A stretch of DNA of 52,833 bases, from the NCBI RefSeq assembly GCF_003347595.2, contig NZ_QCZK02000050.1:1-52833 (forward strand), in the 5' to 3' direction. Within the stretch, counting starts at the first letter, position 1, and every line of letters starts with the position of its first letter. Of the stretch, positions 17,091 through 25,173 are shown one piece after another. A program made the position numbers and the translations under genes. The stretch is from Botryobacter ruber (lineage in GTDB: Bacteria; Bacteroidota; Bacteroidia; Cytophagales; Hymenobacteraceae). Under the pieces are notes generated by a model, which saw only the letters and a program-made list of their open reading frames with translations, was not told where the DNA came from and made no database searches.

Positions 17091-18027
17091 TGCGCTTTGC
17101 AATAAAACGTGGGTAAAGTATGAAGTAAAATAAGATAAAGGCAGCTGATGTCATAATGATAAGCAGGCTCAGGGCCACGGGCATTTCAGTGTGCCTTGTT
17201 ACGAAGCCTTCCAGGAAGCCGGCCGCCATGAAAACGGGAACCAGCCCGATAACAATTTTAAGTCCCTGCCGGGCGCCCTGCTTAAAGGCATAGGCCCGGG
17301 AATAGGTTTTGGGGAACAGGAGTTTGTTGCCCATCACAAAGCCGGCACAACCGGCAATAACGATGGCCGAAATTTCCAGGGTGCCGTGTATCCAGATGGT
17401 GAGGAGGGAGGGAAGCAGCACGCCCTGCTGGTAGAAAAAGTACTGAAAAGCCCCCATCATGATCCCGTTCTGAAAGAGAATCCAGCAGGTGCCTACCGAG
17501 AAGAAGGCGCCCAGCACGAAGGCCAGAAAAGAAACCTTGATGTTGTTGAACGTGATAAACAAAAACATTTCTGCTTCGCCCTGGCCTTTGTACACGGCCA
17601 TCGGGTCGCCTTTGCGGATGTTTTCCAGCGTCATGTTTACGTAGGAGTCGCCCAGGATGAGTCGCACAAAGGTATCGTCGAGGGCGGCGGACAGCGCTCC
17701 GATGCCGGCTGCCACCATAAAAATCAGGAAAGCATAAAACAGCTGCCGCTGGTGGCTCCGGAACAGGAACGGCAGTTCGTATTTCCAGAAGGTAACAAAG
17801 CGGTTCTGCTTTTCTTTTTTGTTTTTGTAAATGGACTGGTGCGACTGCCCCGCCAGCGCATTCAGGTAACTGGTTGTTTCCGAGTCCGGGTAAAAGGTGC
17901 GCGCATAGGCCAGGTCGTCCGTCAGCTCAATAAACCTGTCGGCCAGTTCGTCGGGACCGGCAGGTTGCTGTGTTTCAAATGACTTCCACTTAAGTTTGTT
18001 TTTTTTTATAAAGGCAGCTTCGCGCAA
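17065..18027 (-). CDS. Stage II sporulation protein M (SpoIIM/DUF95) family
   Basis: 320 aa. The N-terminus MREAAFIKKNKLKWKSFE is the family hallmark and begins at a TTG codon at 18027; no ATG is near. The middle has LNALAGQSHQSIYKNK and five to six membrane helices with the conserved stretch HGTLEISAIVIAGCAGFVMG. In sporulating Firmicutes SpoIIM helps engulfment; in Bacteroidota, which do not sporulate, it is a membrane protein of unknown role that pairs with RDD and MoxR genes. It is the first gene of the minus-strand operon, divergent from RDD. Confidence 0.88.
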   Translation of the reverse strand: MREAAFIKKNKLKWKSFETQQPAGPDELADRFIELTDDLAYARTFYPDSETTSYLNALAGQSHQSIYKNKKEKQNRFVTFWKYELPFLFRSHQRQLFYAFLIFMVAAGIGALSAALDDTFVRLILGDSYVNMTLENIRKGDPMAVYKGQGEAEMFLFITFNNIKVSFLAFVLGAFFSVGTCWILFQNGIMMGAFQYFFYQQGVLLPSLLTIWIHGTLEISAIVIAGCAGFVMGNKLLFPKTYSRAYAFKQGARQGLKIVIGLVPVFMAAGFLEGFVTRHTEMPVALSLLIIMTSAAFILFYFILYPRFIAKRNDFNKSKN

Positions 18028-18052
18028 AACGGGGATAGATTTTAATTATGAC

Positions 18053-18060
18053 CAAATATA
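18053..18060 (-). promoter_or_regulatory. -7 box of the SpoIIM-led operon
   Basis: On the minus strand TATATTTG (18060-18053) is an exact TAnnTTTG box 26 nt before the TTG start, so the leader would be about 15-20 nt, which supports the TTG start. No TTG stands at the usual -33 distance. Confidence 0.5.
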
Positions 18061-18096
18061 TTTATATTCACGTGAAAATAAAATAAATTTTTCAAT

Positions 18097-18816
18097 ATGA
18101 ATTCGATTAAAATCAGGACTACGCAAAACGTGGAAGTGGAGTACCCGATGGCCAGTGTGGGAGACCGTATTATTGCCTATATAATTGATGTAGCAGTTCT
18201 TTTTGGGTGGGTGATGCTCGTAGTTATGTTTACAGTTGCTACCAATATTGAAGGTGATATTATATTTGTGCTTATGTATGGTTTACCTGTTCTTTTTTAT
18301 CACCTGTTATGTGAAATTTTCCTGAACGGGCAAAGTTTAGGCAAAATGGCCCGCAACATAAAAGTGATTAAACTATCCGGCCAGGCGCCAACCGTGGGCG
18401 ATTACCTGCTGCGCTGGATATTCCGGCTGGTAGACATAAGCATCTCCAGTGGCCTGGTAGCGGTTGTGTCCATAGCTGCCAGCAAGAACGGGCAGCGCCT
18501 GGGCGACATGGCTGCCGGCACCTGTGTGATCAAAAAGAAACAGGTCCAGAGAAAGGACCGGGTAAATGTGCAGATTGAGGAGGGGTACCAGATCCGGTTT
18601 CCGGAAGTAAACCTGCTGACGGATAAGGATGTGGCCCTCATCCGGAAGCTGCTGCACAAAGCACAGCAACACAATAATTATGAGCTGCTCGAGAAAATAG
18701 CGGAGCGTGTGAAAGAAACCACCGGCATCCAGACCGACATGTCGGAGTGGGAGTTTCTGCAAACCGTGGTAAAAGATTATTACCATTTTACCCACGGCGA
18801 TGTGTCGGTAGCGTAG
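18097..18816 (+). CDS. RDD family membrane protein
   Basis: 239 aa. RDD domain in residues 15-150 with the Arg and Asp positions seen as MASVGDRIIAYIIDVAVLFG, a second helix (IIFVLMYGLPVLFYHLLCEI), the motif GQSLGKMARNIKVI and a third helix region with GQRLGDMAAGTCVIKKK. The C-terminal 80 residues are soluble and charged. Function unproven; some RDD proteins act as ion transporters. Divergent from the SpoIIM gene with a 69-nt shared control region. Confidence 0.9.
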   Translation: MNSIKIRTTQNVEVEYPMASVGDRIIAYIIDVAVLFGWVMLVVMFTVATNIEGDIIFVLMYGLPVLFYHLLCEIFLNGQSLGKMARNIKVIKLSGQAPTVGDYLLRWIFRLVDISISSGLVAVVSIAASKNGQRLGDMAAGTCVIKKKQVQRKDRVNVQIEEGYQIRFPEVNLLTDKDVALIRKLLHKAQQHNNYELLEKIAERVKETTGIQTDMSEWEFLQTVVKDYYHFTHGDVSVA

Positions 18817-18825
18817 CGGGCAGGG

Positions 18826-18862
18826 CAGCAGAGGCTGTGGTGGCAGGTGCAGCAGAATTTTT
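18826..18862 (+). repeat. 3'-end repeat, copy 4
   Basis: GCAGAGGCTGTGGTGGCAGG then TGCAGCAGAATTTTT, in sense orientation 10 nt after the RDD stop codon. One of the best-preserved copies. Confidence 0.85.
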
Positions 18863-18867
18863 ACGGC

Positions 18868-19287
18868 CTATGCTGTTTCTTTTCCGGTGAGCCAGTAGCG
18901 GGCGGCGGCCTGGCTGGTGAAATTCCGGAAGACGAAAGCTGGCTTGAGTTCTTTTTTGAATTCGATTGCAAGGCTTGCCACCCGGGCTTCTCTGACGGCA
19001 TCATCTGAGATCACCCTTGCCACTCTTTTCACACAGGTGGGCATCAGGTCCTGGACAAACTGGCTCAGCACCATTTTGTAATCATCATCGCTAACATCAA
19101 TAGTTGTTTTGCTGAAATCCAGCAGCAGGTTTTTGATATCGTAGGCTCCTACAGCCGAAACAATGCGATTGAAAGCTGCATGAATCTGCAGCAGCACAAA
19201 ATCCTGAAGGTCCGGGCACGCTGCATACAGAACGTCCGTGGAAGGATCATAGTCCAGTGTAATGAAGCCGTCTTGGTAGAGAATCAC
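18868..19287 (-). CDS. Conserved hypothetical protein (STAS/SpoIIAA-like fold suspected)
   Basis: About 139 aa. The alternation of strand and helix (ITLDYDPSTDVLYAACPDL ... NLLLDFSKTTIDVSDDDYKM) resembles the STAS/SpoIIAA-like proteins of Cytophagales that sit near sensor kinases, but no phosphorylatable Ser/Thr motif is certain. Start: an AGAGGAGGTAAC stretch stands right before GTG 19287 and decides for it, although the spacing is short; a TTG at 19305 would add six residues and hide the SD-like sequence in the coding region. It stands alone, divergent from the PAS kinase. Confidence 0.6.
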   Translation of the reverse strand: MILYQDGFITLDYDPSTDVLYAACPDLQDFVLLQIHAAFNRIVSAVGAYDIKNLLLDFSKTTIDVSDDDYKMVLSQFVQDLMPTCVKRVARVISDDAVREARVASLAIEFKKELKPAFVFRNFTSQAAARYWLTGKETA

Positions 19288-19679
19288 GTTACCTCCTCTT
19301 ATCAATTTAATTAATTAAAATTGTATTTGCGCTGTAAAAGCATTTGGTTTATTTGATTACGTAAACAAGTGTTACTTGATGCGGGAAGTGGCGTGGTAGC
19401 TGGCCGTACGCTGAAAAAATGCTGCTGAATGCGCTAAAATCGCCCTTTCCGGCCCCGATGGCAGGCAACTAACAATGCAGTGTTGGCAAATTTGCTTCCT
19501 TAGTGGTAGTTGTTTTCGGGAAAGCGTGCCGGTATTTTCCAGCTAATTTGTATTTTTATCCGTATGCCTTACGTGGGGCCACGCTTTTTCTTTTAAAACG
19601 AAGGGTATTCTACCTGGTCAGCTATGGCCCCGGCCTGACCAGTTACCTGCATCGTGTAGTTTAGCATTATAAATTCAGT
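19288..19679. other. Divergent control region before the PAS kinase
   Basis: Nearly 400 nt without a gene between the minus-strand hypothetical gene and the kinase. AT-rich near 19305-19370. CTAATTTG at about 19543 is near but not equal to a TAnnTTTG box. No hairpin or repeat family member is seen. Confidence 0.4.
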
Positions 19680-21626
19680 ATGGAGCAAGAGCCAGCAGTT
19701 GTTTCGTGTATTAGCCCTGAGGAAGCAACTCAAAACCAGTACCAGTTATTAATTGAGACCGTAACCGAGTACGCCATTTTTTTACTGGACCCTACAGGTC
19801 ATGTGCTTACCTGGAATGCCGGGGCCAGGCAAATAATACAATACCAGGCAAAAGAAATTATCGGAAAGCACTTCTCGCTGTTCTATACTTTCCAGGATAA
19901 GGCAAACGATTGCCCCTCTAAAGTGCTTGCAGAAGCCAAGGCACGCGGAAAATTTGAAGACGAAGGCTGGCGGGTAAAAAAAGACGGGTCCGTTTTCTGG
20001 GCCAGTGTGCTCCTGACACCACTTTACAACAACGAAAAAGAACTGACGGGGTATTCCGTGATCACGCGGGACCTGTCGGACCGGAAAAAGGCAGAGGACG
20101 ATCTGTTCAGGGCCTACGACGATCTGAAGGCAAGTGAAGAAAGATTCCGGCTCCTGATAGAAGGTGTTTCGGACTATGCCATTTTTATGCTCGACCCTGC
20201 CGGAAATGTTGCCACCTGGAACGAAGGCGCCAGGAGGATGAAAGGCTATGAAGCGCATGAAATCATTGGAAAATACTTTGCTAAATTTTACAGCCGTGAA
20301 TCCGTGATGCAGAATTTTCCGGAGTATGAGCTTAGTCAGGCAAAAGCCAATGGCAGCTTCGAGGATAGTGGCTGGCGCTACCGGAAAGATGGTACTGCCT
20401 TCTGGGCCAACACCGTATTAACAGCCATTTATAATGCTGACAAGGAACTGCTGGGGTTTTCTAAAATTACCCGCGATCTTACGGATAAGCTCAAGATGGA
20501 GCACCAGCTGTTCCGCTTGCATGAAGAATTAAAAGAAAGTGAAGAAAAAAGCCGCCTGCTGGTAGACAGTGTAAAAGATTATGCCATCCTGATGTTGAAT
20601 CCGGAGGGCATTATTTTGAGCTGGAACACAGGGGCACAGCGCATAAAAGGCTACACCGCCAAGGAGATCATCGGCAAACACTTTTCCGTTTTTTATTCGC
20701 GCGAAGCCATCGAGAAGCGGTTTCCGCAGTTTGAAATGAAAAAAGCGGTAGAAATTGGCCATTTCGAGGATGAAGGCTGGCGCATCCGAAAAGACGGTAC
20801 GGCTTTCTGGGCGAACGTGATCATTACGCCGGTTTACAATTCCGATAAACGGTTACTTGGTTTTGCCAAAATCACCCGCGATTTAACGGAACGCCGCCGC
20901 AACGAAGAGTTGATGCTGAAGAATAACGAGTTAATCAAGATCAATAACGAACTGGATAATTTCGTTTATGCCGCCTCGCACGATCTGAAAGCCCCGATCA
21001 CCAACCTGGAGGGTTTGCTTATTGCCCTGGAAGAAGACATGGGTATGGAGAAAGCGAAACACCAGGATCTGCTGCTGCTCATGCAGAACACGGTTGGCAC
21101 GCTGAAGAATGTAATTGCGGATCTGTCTGATGTTACCAGATTGCATAACGATAAAGCAGTAGCTGAAAGTGTGAACATACCGGCTTTGCTCGAGGAGGTA
21201 AAAGAAAACCTGGCGCCGCTGATCAGCAGGAGTAATGCTGAAATAACACTTGATGTGCTGGCGTTTGAAGAACTGCAGTACCCGCGCAAGAACCTGCGAA
21301 GCATTTTGTTTAACCTCGTATCCAATGCCATTAAATATACCGATCCGCAACGGAGGCCAACGGTAAAGGTGGGCACTTCTTTCTCGGGTTCCGGCGACTT
21401 TGTATTATCGGTGGCTGACAACGGGTTAGGTATTGCACCGAACCAGGTACATAAAATCTTTTCGTTATTTAAACGGGCCCATGACCATGTGGAAGGTTCC
21501 GGTATCGGCTTGTACCTGGTGAAAAGAATTCTGAACAATTCCGGAGACAGTATCCTGGTGGATAGTAAGGTTGGGGTAGGATCTACGTTCCGGGTGTATT
21601 TTAAGCAGGGGAAGCAGGCGGTTTAG
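19680..21626 (+). CDS. Triple-PAS sensor histidine kinase
   Basis: 648 aa, no membrane segment, so cytosolic. Three very similar PAS/PAC units at about residues 20-140, 150-275 and 290-415, each with the pattern YAIxxLxPxGxxxxWNxGA, EIIGKxFxxFY, EDxGWRxxKDGxxFWA and ITRDLxxR. Then a HisKA-type dimerisation region with the phospho-acceptor His in ASHDLKAPITNLE near residue 434, and a HATPase_c domain with N-box LVSNAIKY, VADNGLGIAP (G1) and GSGIGLYLVKRIL (G2). The signal is unknown; PAS units of this kind often bind haem, flavin or small ligands. No response regulator gene is adjacent. A 3'-end repeat follows. Confidence 0.92.
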   Translation: MEQEPAVVSCISPEEATQNQYQLLIETVTEYAIFLLDPTGHVLTWNAGARQIIQYQAKEIIGKHFSLFYTFQDKANDCPSKVLAEAKARGKFEDEGWRVKKDGSVFWASVLLTPLYNNEKELTGYSVITRDLSDRKKAEDDLFRAYDDLKASEERFRLLIEGVSDYAIFMLDPAGNVATWNEGARRMKGYEAHEIIGKYFAKFYSRESVMQNFPEYELSQAKANGSFEDSGWRYRKDGTAFWANTVLTAIYNADKELLGFSKITRDLTDKLKMEHQLFRLHEELKESEEKSRLLVDSVKDYAILMLNPEGIILSWNTGAQRIKGYTAKEIIGKHFSVFYSREAIEKRFPQFEMKKAVEIGHFEDEGWRIRKDGTAFWANVIITPVYNSDKRLLGFAKITRDLTERRRNEELMLKNNELIKINNELDNFVYAASHDLKAPITNLEGLLIALEEDMGMEKAKHQDLLLLMQNTVGTLKNVIADLSDVTRLHNDKAVAESVNIPALLEEVKENLAPLISRSNAEITLDVLAFEELQYPRKNLRSILFNLVSNAIKYTDPQRRPTVKVGTSFSGSGDFVLSVADNGLGIAPNQVHKIFSLFKRAHDHVEGSGIGLYLVKRILNNSGDSILVDSKVGVGSTFRVYFKQGKQAV

Positions 21627-21645
21627 CTGATATGTATTTAATGAA

Positions 21646-21682
21646 CAGCAGAGGCTGTGGTGGCAGGTGCAGAAAACTTTTT
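21646..21682 (+). repeat. 3'-end repeat, copy 5
   Basis: CAGCAGAGGCTGTGGTGGCA followed by GGTGCAGAAAACTTTTT, in sense orientation 20 nt after the PAS kinase stop. Close to the consensus over its whole length. Confidence 0.85.
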
Positions 21683-21725
21683 AGCCTGGACCGCACCGCG
21701 GCCCAGTCTGAAAATGTAGTAATCC

Positions 21726-22049
21726 TTACCGGCTGCGCCAGTACTGAGGCCGGGTGTCATCTGTTTTCTGCAGCCAGTAGTCCTGCGTCACCCTGCGGCC
21801 GTCGAAGGTCCTGAGCCGGCGTTCAAATACATAGATCGCGGGGTTGAAAACCATGTCGGTTACGGCCACGGTGTAGCACAGCGGATCTGCTTCGGACTTT
21901 CGTTTTTCCTCCTCAATTACCACCTCAAAACCGTTGTGCTCCAGCAGGTCTTTTAAAAAGGCTTTGCGGTTTTCGTCAGCTTTTTTCTCCACAAAAGTTA
22001 CCCTGGTTTCGCCGATGCTGCCAAAGGTATGTTTTCCGTCTATTGCCAT
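21726..22049 (-). CDS. Conserved hypothetical protein at the end of the nuo operon
   Basis: 107 aa from ATG 22049, only 6 nt after the nuoN stop, so it is probably cotranscribed with complex I. Soluble, charged, no cysteines in metal motifs and no membrane segment. Sequence such as VEKKADENRKAFLKDLLEHN and YTVAVTDMVFNPAIYVFERR suggests a small alpha/beta protein; I do not recognise a named family. Its place suggests use with the complex or with its assembly, but nothing in the sequence proves it. Confidence 0.65.
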   Translation of the reverse strand: MAIDGKHTFGSIGETRVTFVEKKADENRKAFLKDLLEHNGFEVVIEEEKRKSEADPLCYTVAVTDMVFNPAIYVFERRLRTFDGRRVTQDYWLQKTDDTRPQYWRSR

Positions 22050-22055
22050 AACGTT

Positions 22056-23483
22056 TTAGTTAAAAACACCACTAAGTTCATAAATGTAATCGTACAGCGG
22101 ACTGTAAAGCCCTAACACCAGGATGCCAATCACGGTAAAGGCCAGGCCTAGCCGCATGTACAGCTGGTTGCTGAAATGCGGAACAGGGTTATCGCCCCGC
22201 CGGAGGAATATGGCCCGTACCACCAGCAGGTAGTAGTAGAGCGAGATGGTCACGTTTACCACGGCCAGGAACACCAGCAGGTAATAGCCTTCGCTGGCGG
22301 CAGCTGTAAAGAGGAAGAACTTCCCGAAGAAACCTGCTACAGGCGGAATACCGGCCAGCGAGAAAAGCGCCAGCAGCATGACCAGGCTTAACCGTGGGTT
22401 GGTTCTGTAAAGACCTTCGTAATCAACTATATTTTCTTTCCCGGTTTTCTGGGAGATGGCCTGTACCACCCCGAATGCCGCGAGGTTCGAGAAAATGTAG
22501 ATCATCACAAAATACACTACGGTGGCCGTGCCCAGCTGCGTGCCCGTAATCAAACCAAGTAAAATAAAGCCTGCCTGCGCAATAGAGGAGAATGCCAGGA
22601 AGCGCTTCATGTTGTGCTGGCGCAGGGCAAACAAGTTACCGGTAAACATGGTCGCCAGGGCAAGTACATAAATCAGGTTTTCCCAGACCTGCATCAGTGG
22701 CTTCAGGACCGTAAACAGCAGGATCATGAGAATGAAAGCCGCCGCGCCTTTCGAGATAACCGACAGGTAAGAGGCCACGCTGATGGGCGCGCCTTCGTAC
22801 ACATCAGCCGTCCAGAAGTGGAAGGGCACCAGCGAAATTTTAAAGGCCAGCCCGGCAAAAAACAGCACGAAGCCCAGCACCGTCAGGTTGGTGGTGGTGA
22901 TCACCTGGATGACATCCTGGAAGTAAATGGAGCCGGTGGTGGCATACAGCATCGAAATACCGAACAACGAAACACCCGAAGCCAGGCCTGCCGAAAAGAT
23001 CAGCTTGATACCCGCTTCGCTCGACTTTCGTTTCATGATTTCATAAGCAGCCAGGGCGGCCACCGGCAGGGTAGACAGTTCCAGGCCGATGTAGAACATC
23101 AGGAAGTCGCCGGCAGATATCATGAAGTACATGCCCAGCAGCGAGCAGAACAGCAGCGTAAAGAACTCAGTGCCCCGGTTCTGCTTTTCTATCTTTTTCT
23201 GCAGCCAGTCCGCCGACTGCAGCAGGAGAATCAGTACCCCGATGTTGAGCACATTTTTAAAGAAATGAATGAGGCTGTTGGTGCGAAACATGCCGCCAAA
23301 CAGGCTGCTTTCTTCCAGCGTCAGAAAGCCAAGGGCGGTGTGGAGACCGAAAAGCAAAATGGCCAGGTGCACGGTGCTGCCTTTCTTCTTTCTGGGAATA
23401 ACGATTTCGGCGGTTACAAAGAGCAGGATGATTACTAACAGTAATAGTTCGTGCCGCATCAGAAAGAAACTGTTCAAATCCAT
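22056..23483 (-). CDS. nuoN: NADH-quinone oxidoreductase subunit N
   Basis: 475 aa antiporter-like membrane subunit of complex I with about 14 helices. Core signature GLAFKISLVPFHFWTADVYE with the helix-interrupting Lys/Pro region, and LAFSSIAQAGFILLGLITG. It pumps protons in the inner membrane arm. I place the start at ATG 23483 (MDLNSFFLMRHELL). The open frame runs on to 23669, but those codons translate the MITE-like repeat inserted between nuoM and nuoN, not protein. Last of the eleven nuo genes. Confidence 0.93.
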   Translation of the reverse strand: MDLNSFFLMRHELLLLVIILLFVTAEIVIPRKKKGSTVHLAILLFGLHTALGFLTLEESSLFGGMFRTNSLIHFFKNVLNIGVLILLLQSADWLQKKIEKQNRGTEFFTLLFCSLLGMYFMISAGDFLMFYIGLELSTLPVAALAAYEIMKRKSSEAGIKLIFSAGLASGVSLFGISMLYATTGSIYFQDVIQVITTTNLTVLGFVLFFAGLAFKISLVPFHFWTADVYEGAPISVASYLSVISKGAAAFILMILLFTVLKPLMQVWENLIYVLALATMFTGNLFALRQHNMKRFLAFSSIAQAGFILLGLITGTQLGTATVVYFVMIYIFSNLAAFGVVQAISQKTGKENIVDYEGLYRTNPRLSLVMLLALFSLAGIPPVAGFFGKFFLFTAAASEGYYLLVFLAVVNVTISLYYYLLVVRAIFLRRGDNPVPHFSNQLYMRLGLAFTVIGILVLGLYSPLYDYIYELSGVFN

Positions 23484-23533
23484 GGGAGTAGCTGTTAAGG
23501 TTTTTGTTACGATATTATATATCAGGAGAAAAG

Positions 23534-23673
23534 TTCCCCTTTGAAAGGGGGTAAGGGGGATGATGTGCGTGCTGAAGAAAAAACTAGTACAGCAAGTAGT
23601 TTGTTCGCAGGTGTAAGTCATCCCCCAACCCCCTTCAAAGGGGGACAATGGCATCGGCCTGCGTAACATCAGT
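23534..23673 (-). repeat. MITE-like element, copy A (between nuoM and nuoN)
   Basis: Inverted ends: CCCCTTTGAAAGGGGGTAAG at 23536 and its counterpart CCCCCTTCAAAGGGGGACAA ending near 23648, around a 60-nt core. The right flank (23657-23673) is GCCTGCGTAACATCAGT, the exact complement of a flank of copy C. It lies in the 193-nt gap between nuoM and nuoN, so the operon transcript must run through a strong hairpin. Confidence 0.85.
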
Positions 23674-23676
23674 AGG

Positions 23677-25164
23677 TTATAACACCGCCTGAATGAAAGG
23701 CTGAATACTTTTCAAAATCATATCGCTTAACCAGAGCGGCGCCACCCCGATGCCTACAATCGGAAGCAGCAGCAGCAGGATGCCGGTGGTTTCGTACCAG
23801 GTGGCCTGCGGCAGGTCCAGGAATTCTTCGTTCTTCACGGGGCCCATCAGCATAATGCCTACCACGCGCAGAATGTAAACAGCCGTTACCACGATAGCCG
23901 AAACCGACACAAGGGTAGCTACCCGGTGAAACAGCCCTTCCTGCTGAAAGGAGCCGACAAAAATGTTCATCTCAGCTACGAAGCCGCTGAACCCGGGCAA
24001 GCCTAACGATGCAAGTCCGGCGATGACGTAAATGGCCGATATGAACGGGATGACCTTTAATAGGCCGCCCAGTCTGGTGATGTCGCGGGTGTGGGTGCGG
24101 GAGTAGATCATGCCGATCAGGGCAAAGAAAAGGGCCGTCATAAATCCATGCGATAAAGACTGCAGGATGGCCCCGTTCCAGGCGGTTTTGTTCAGCATAA
24201 GCAAAGCAAACAGCACCATGCCCAGGTGACTCACCGAAGAATAAGCATTGATGTATTTCAGGTCGGTTTGCCGGATGGCAGCAAAGGCGCCATAGATAAC
24301 CCCAATGGCAGAAAGAATGATAAAGAACCAGGACCATTCCAGCGCACCGGCCGGTAACAGGAACATGGCCACCCGGAACACCCCGTAACCTCCCAGCTTC
24401 ATCAGCACCCCGGCGTGCAGCATCGATACGGCCGTAGGCGCAGAGGCGTGGCCGTCGGGGGACCAGGTGTGGAAGGGGAACAAAGCCCCCAGCACCGCAA
24501 AACCCACAAAGGTCAGCGGGAAGAACAGGAGCTGCGCCTCGTACGGAATGTTCACGTTGGCAATTTCCAGGATGTTGAAGGTGAGCGCGCCGCCGCCGGC
24601 AATGGAGTTGAAGTAGATGCCCAGGATGCCAACCAGCAGCACCGCAGAAGCACCCATCAGCATCAGCGTCAGTTTCATGGCCGAATATTCTTTAGGTCCG
24701 GAGCCCCAGATGCCAATGAGCAGGTACATCGGGATTACCGCAATTTCATAAAAGAGGAACATGGTGAACAGGTCGATGGAAATAAAGAACCCGTACACCC
24801 CGGTCGCCAGCACCAGCAGCGAAATGAAAAACTCTTTCGGCAGATCGTCTATTTTCCAGGAAATAAAAATCCCGGCGAGTAAAATGATGGCGGTGAGCAG
24901 GAGGAGGGCCACCGAAATACCATCTACCCCGATGCTGTAATGAATGTTGAGTTGCTTAAACCAGACGATGTCGCGGGTAAAAACAAAGATGGCATCGTTC
25001 ACAGCCCGTTCCTGCAGGTAAGCAAAGAGCAGGTTTACCGCCATGCCAAACTGCAGCAGGCCTCCGGCCAGCGCTACCAGGCGGGCCTGTTTTAATCCGG
25101 TGGTGAGCGCCAGCAAGGCCACCACAAGCACCGGAACCAAGACGAAAAGTGATAATATGTCCAT
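23677..25164 (-). CDS. nuoM: NADH-quinone oxidoreductase subunit M
   Basis: 495 aa antiporter-like subunit of complex I, about 14 helices. Signatures: FYEIAVIPMYLLIGIWG with the conserved membrane Glu, LFPFHTWSPDGHASAPTAVS with the central Lys/His region replaced as is usual in NuoM, and INAYSSVSHLGMVLFAL. Start ATG 25164 gives MDILSLFVLVPVLVV, 9 nt after the nuoL stop. It forms a proton channel in the membrane arm. The 193-nt gap to nuoN is the only large gap in the operon and is filled by a repeat. Confidence 0.95.
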   Translation of the reverse strand: MDILSLFVLVPVLVVALLALTTGLKQARLVALAGGLLQFGMAVNLLFAYLQERAVNDAIFVFTRDIVWFKQLNIHYSIGVDGISVALLLLTAIILLAGIFISWKIDDLPKEFFISLLVLATGVYGFFISIDLFTMFLFYEIAVIPMYLLIGIWGSGPKEYSAMKLTLMLMGASAVLLVGILGIYFNSIAGGGALTFNILEIANVNIPYEAQLLFFPLTFVGFAVLGALFPFHTWSPDGHASAPTAVSMLHAGVLMKLGGYGVFRVAMFLLPAGALEWSWFFIILSAIGVIYGAFAAIRQTDLKYINAYSSVSHLGMVLFALLMLNKTAWNGAILQSLSHGFMTALFFALIGMIYSRTHTRDITRLGGLLKVIPFISAIYVIAGLASLGLPGFSGFVAEMNIFVGSFQQEGLFHRVATLVSVSAIVVTAVYILRVVGIMLMGPVKNEEFLDLPQATWYETTGILLLLLPIVGIGVAPLWLSDMILKSIQPFIQAVL

Positions 25165-25173
25165 GTCAGTCAG

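Noticed and set aside
23484..23669. 62-residue N-terminal extension of NuoN
   Set aside because: It translates the inserted repeat; MDLNSFF at 23483 gives the normal start.
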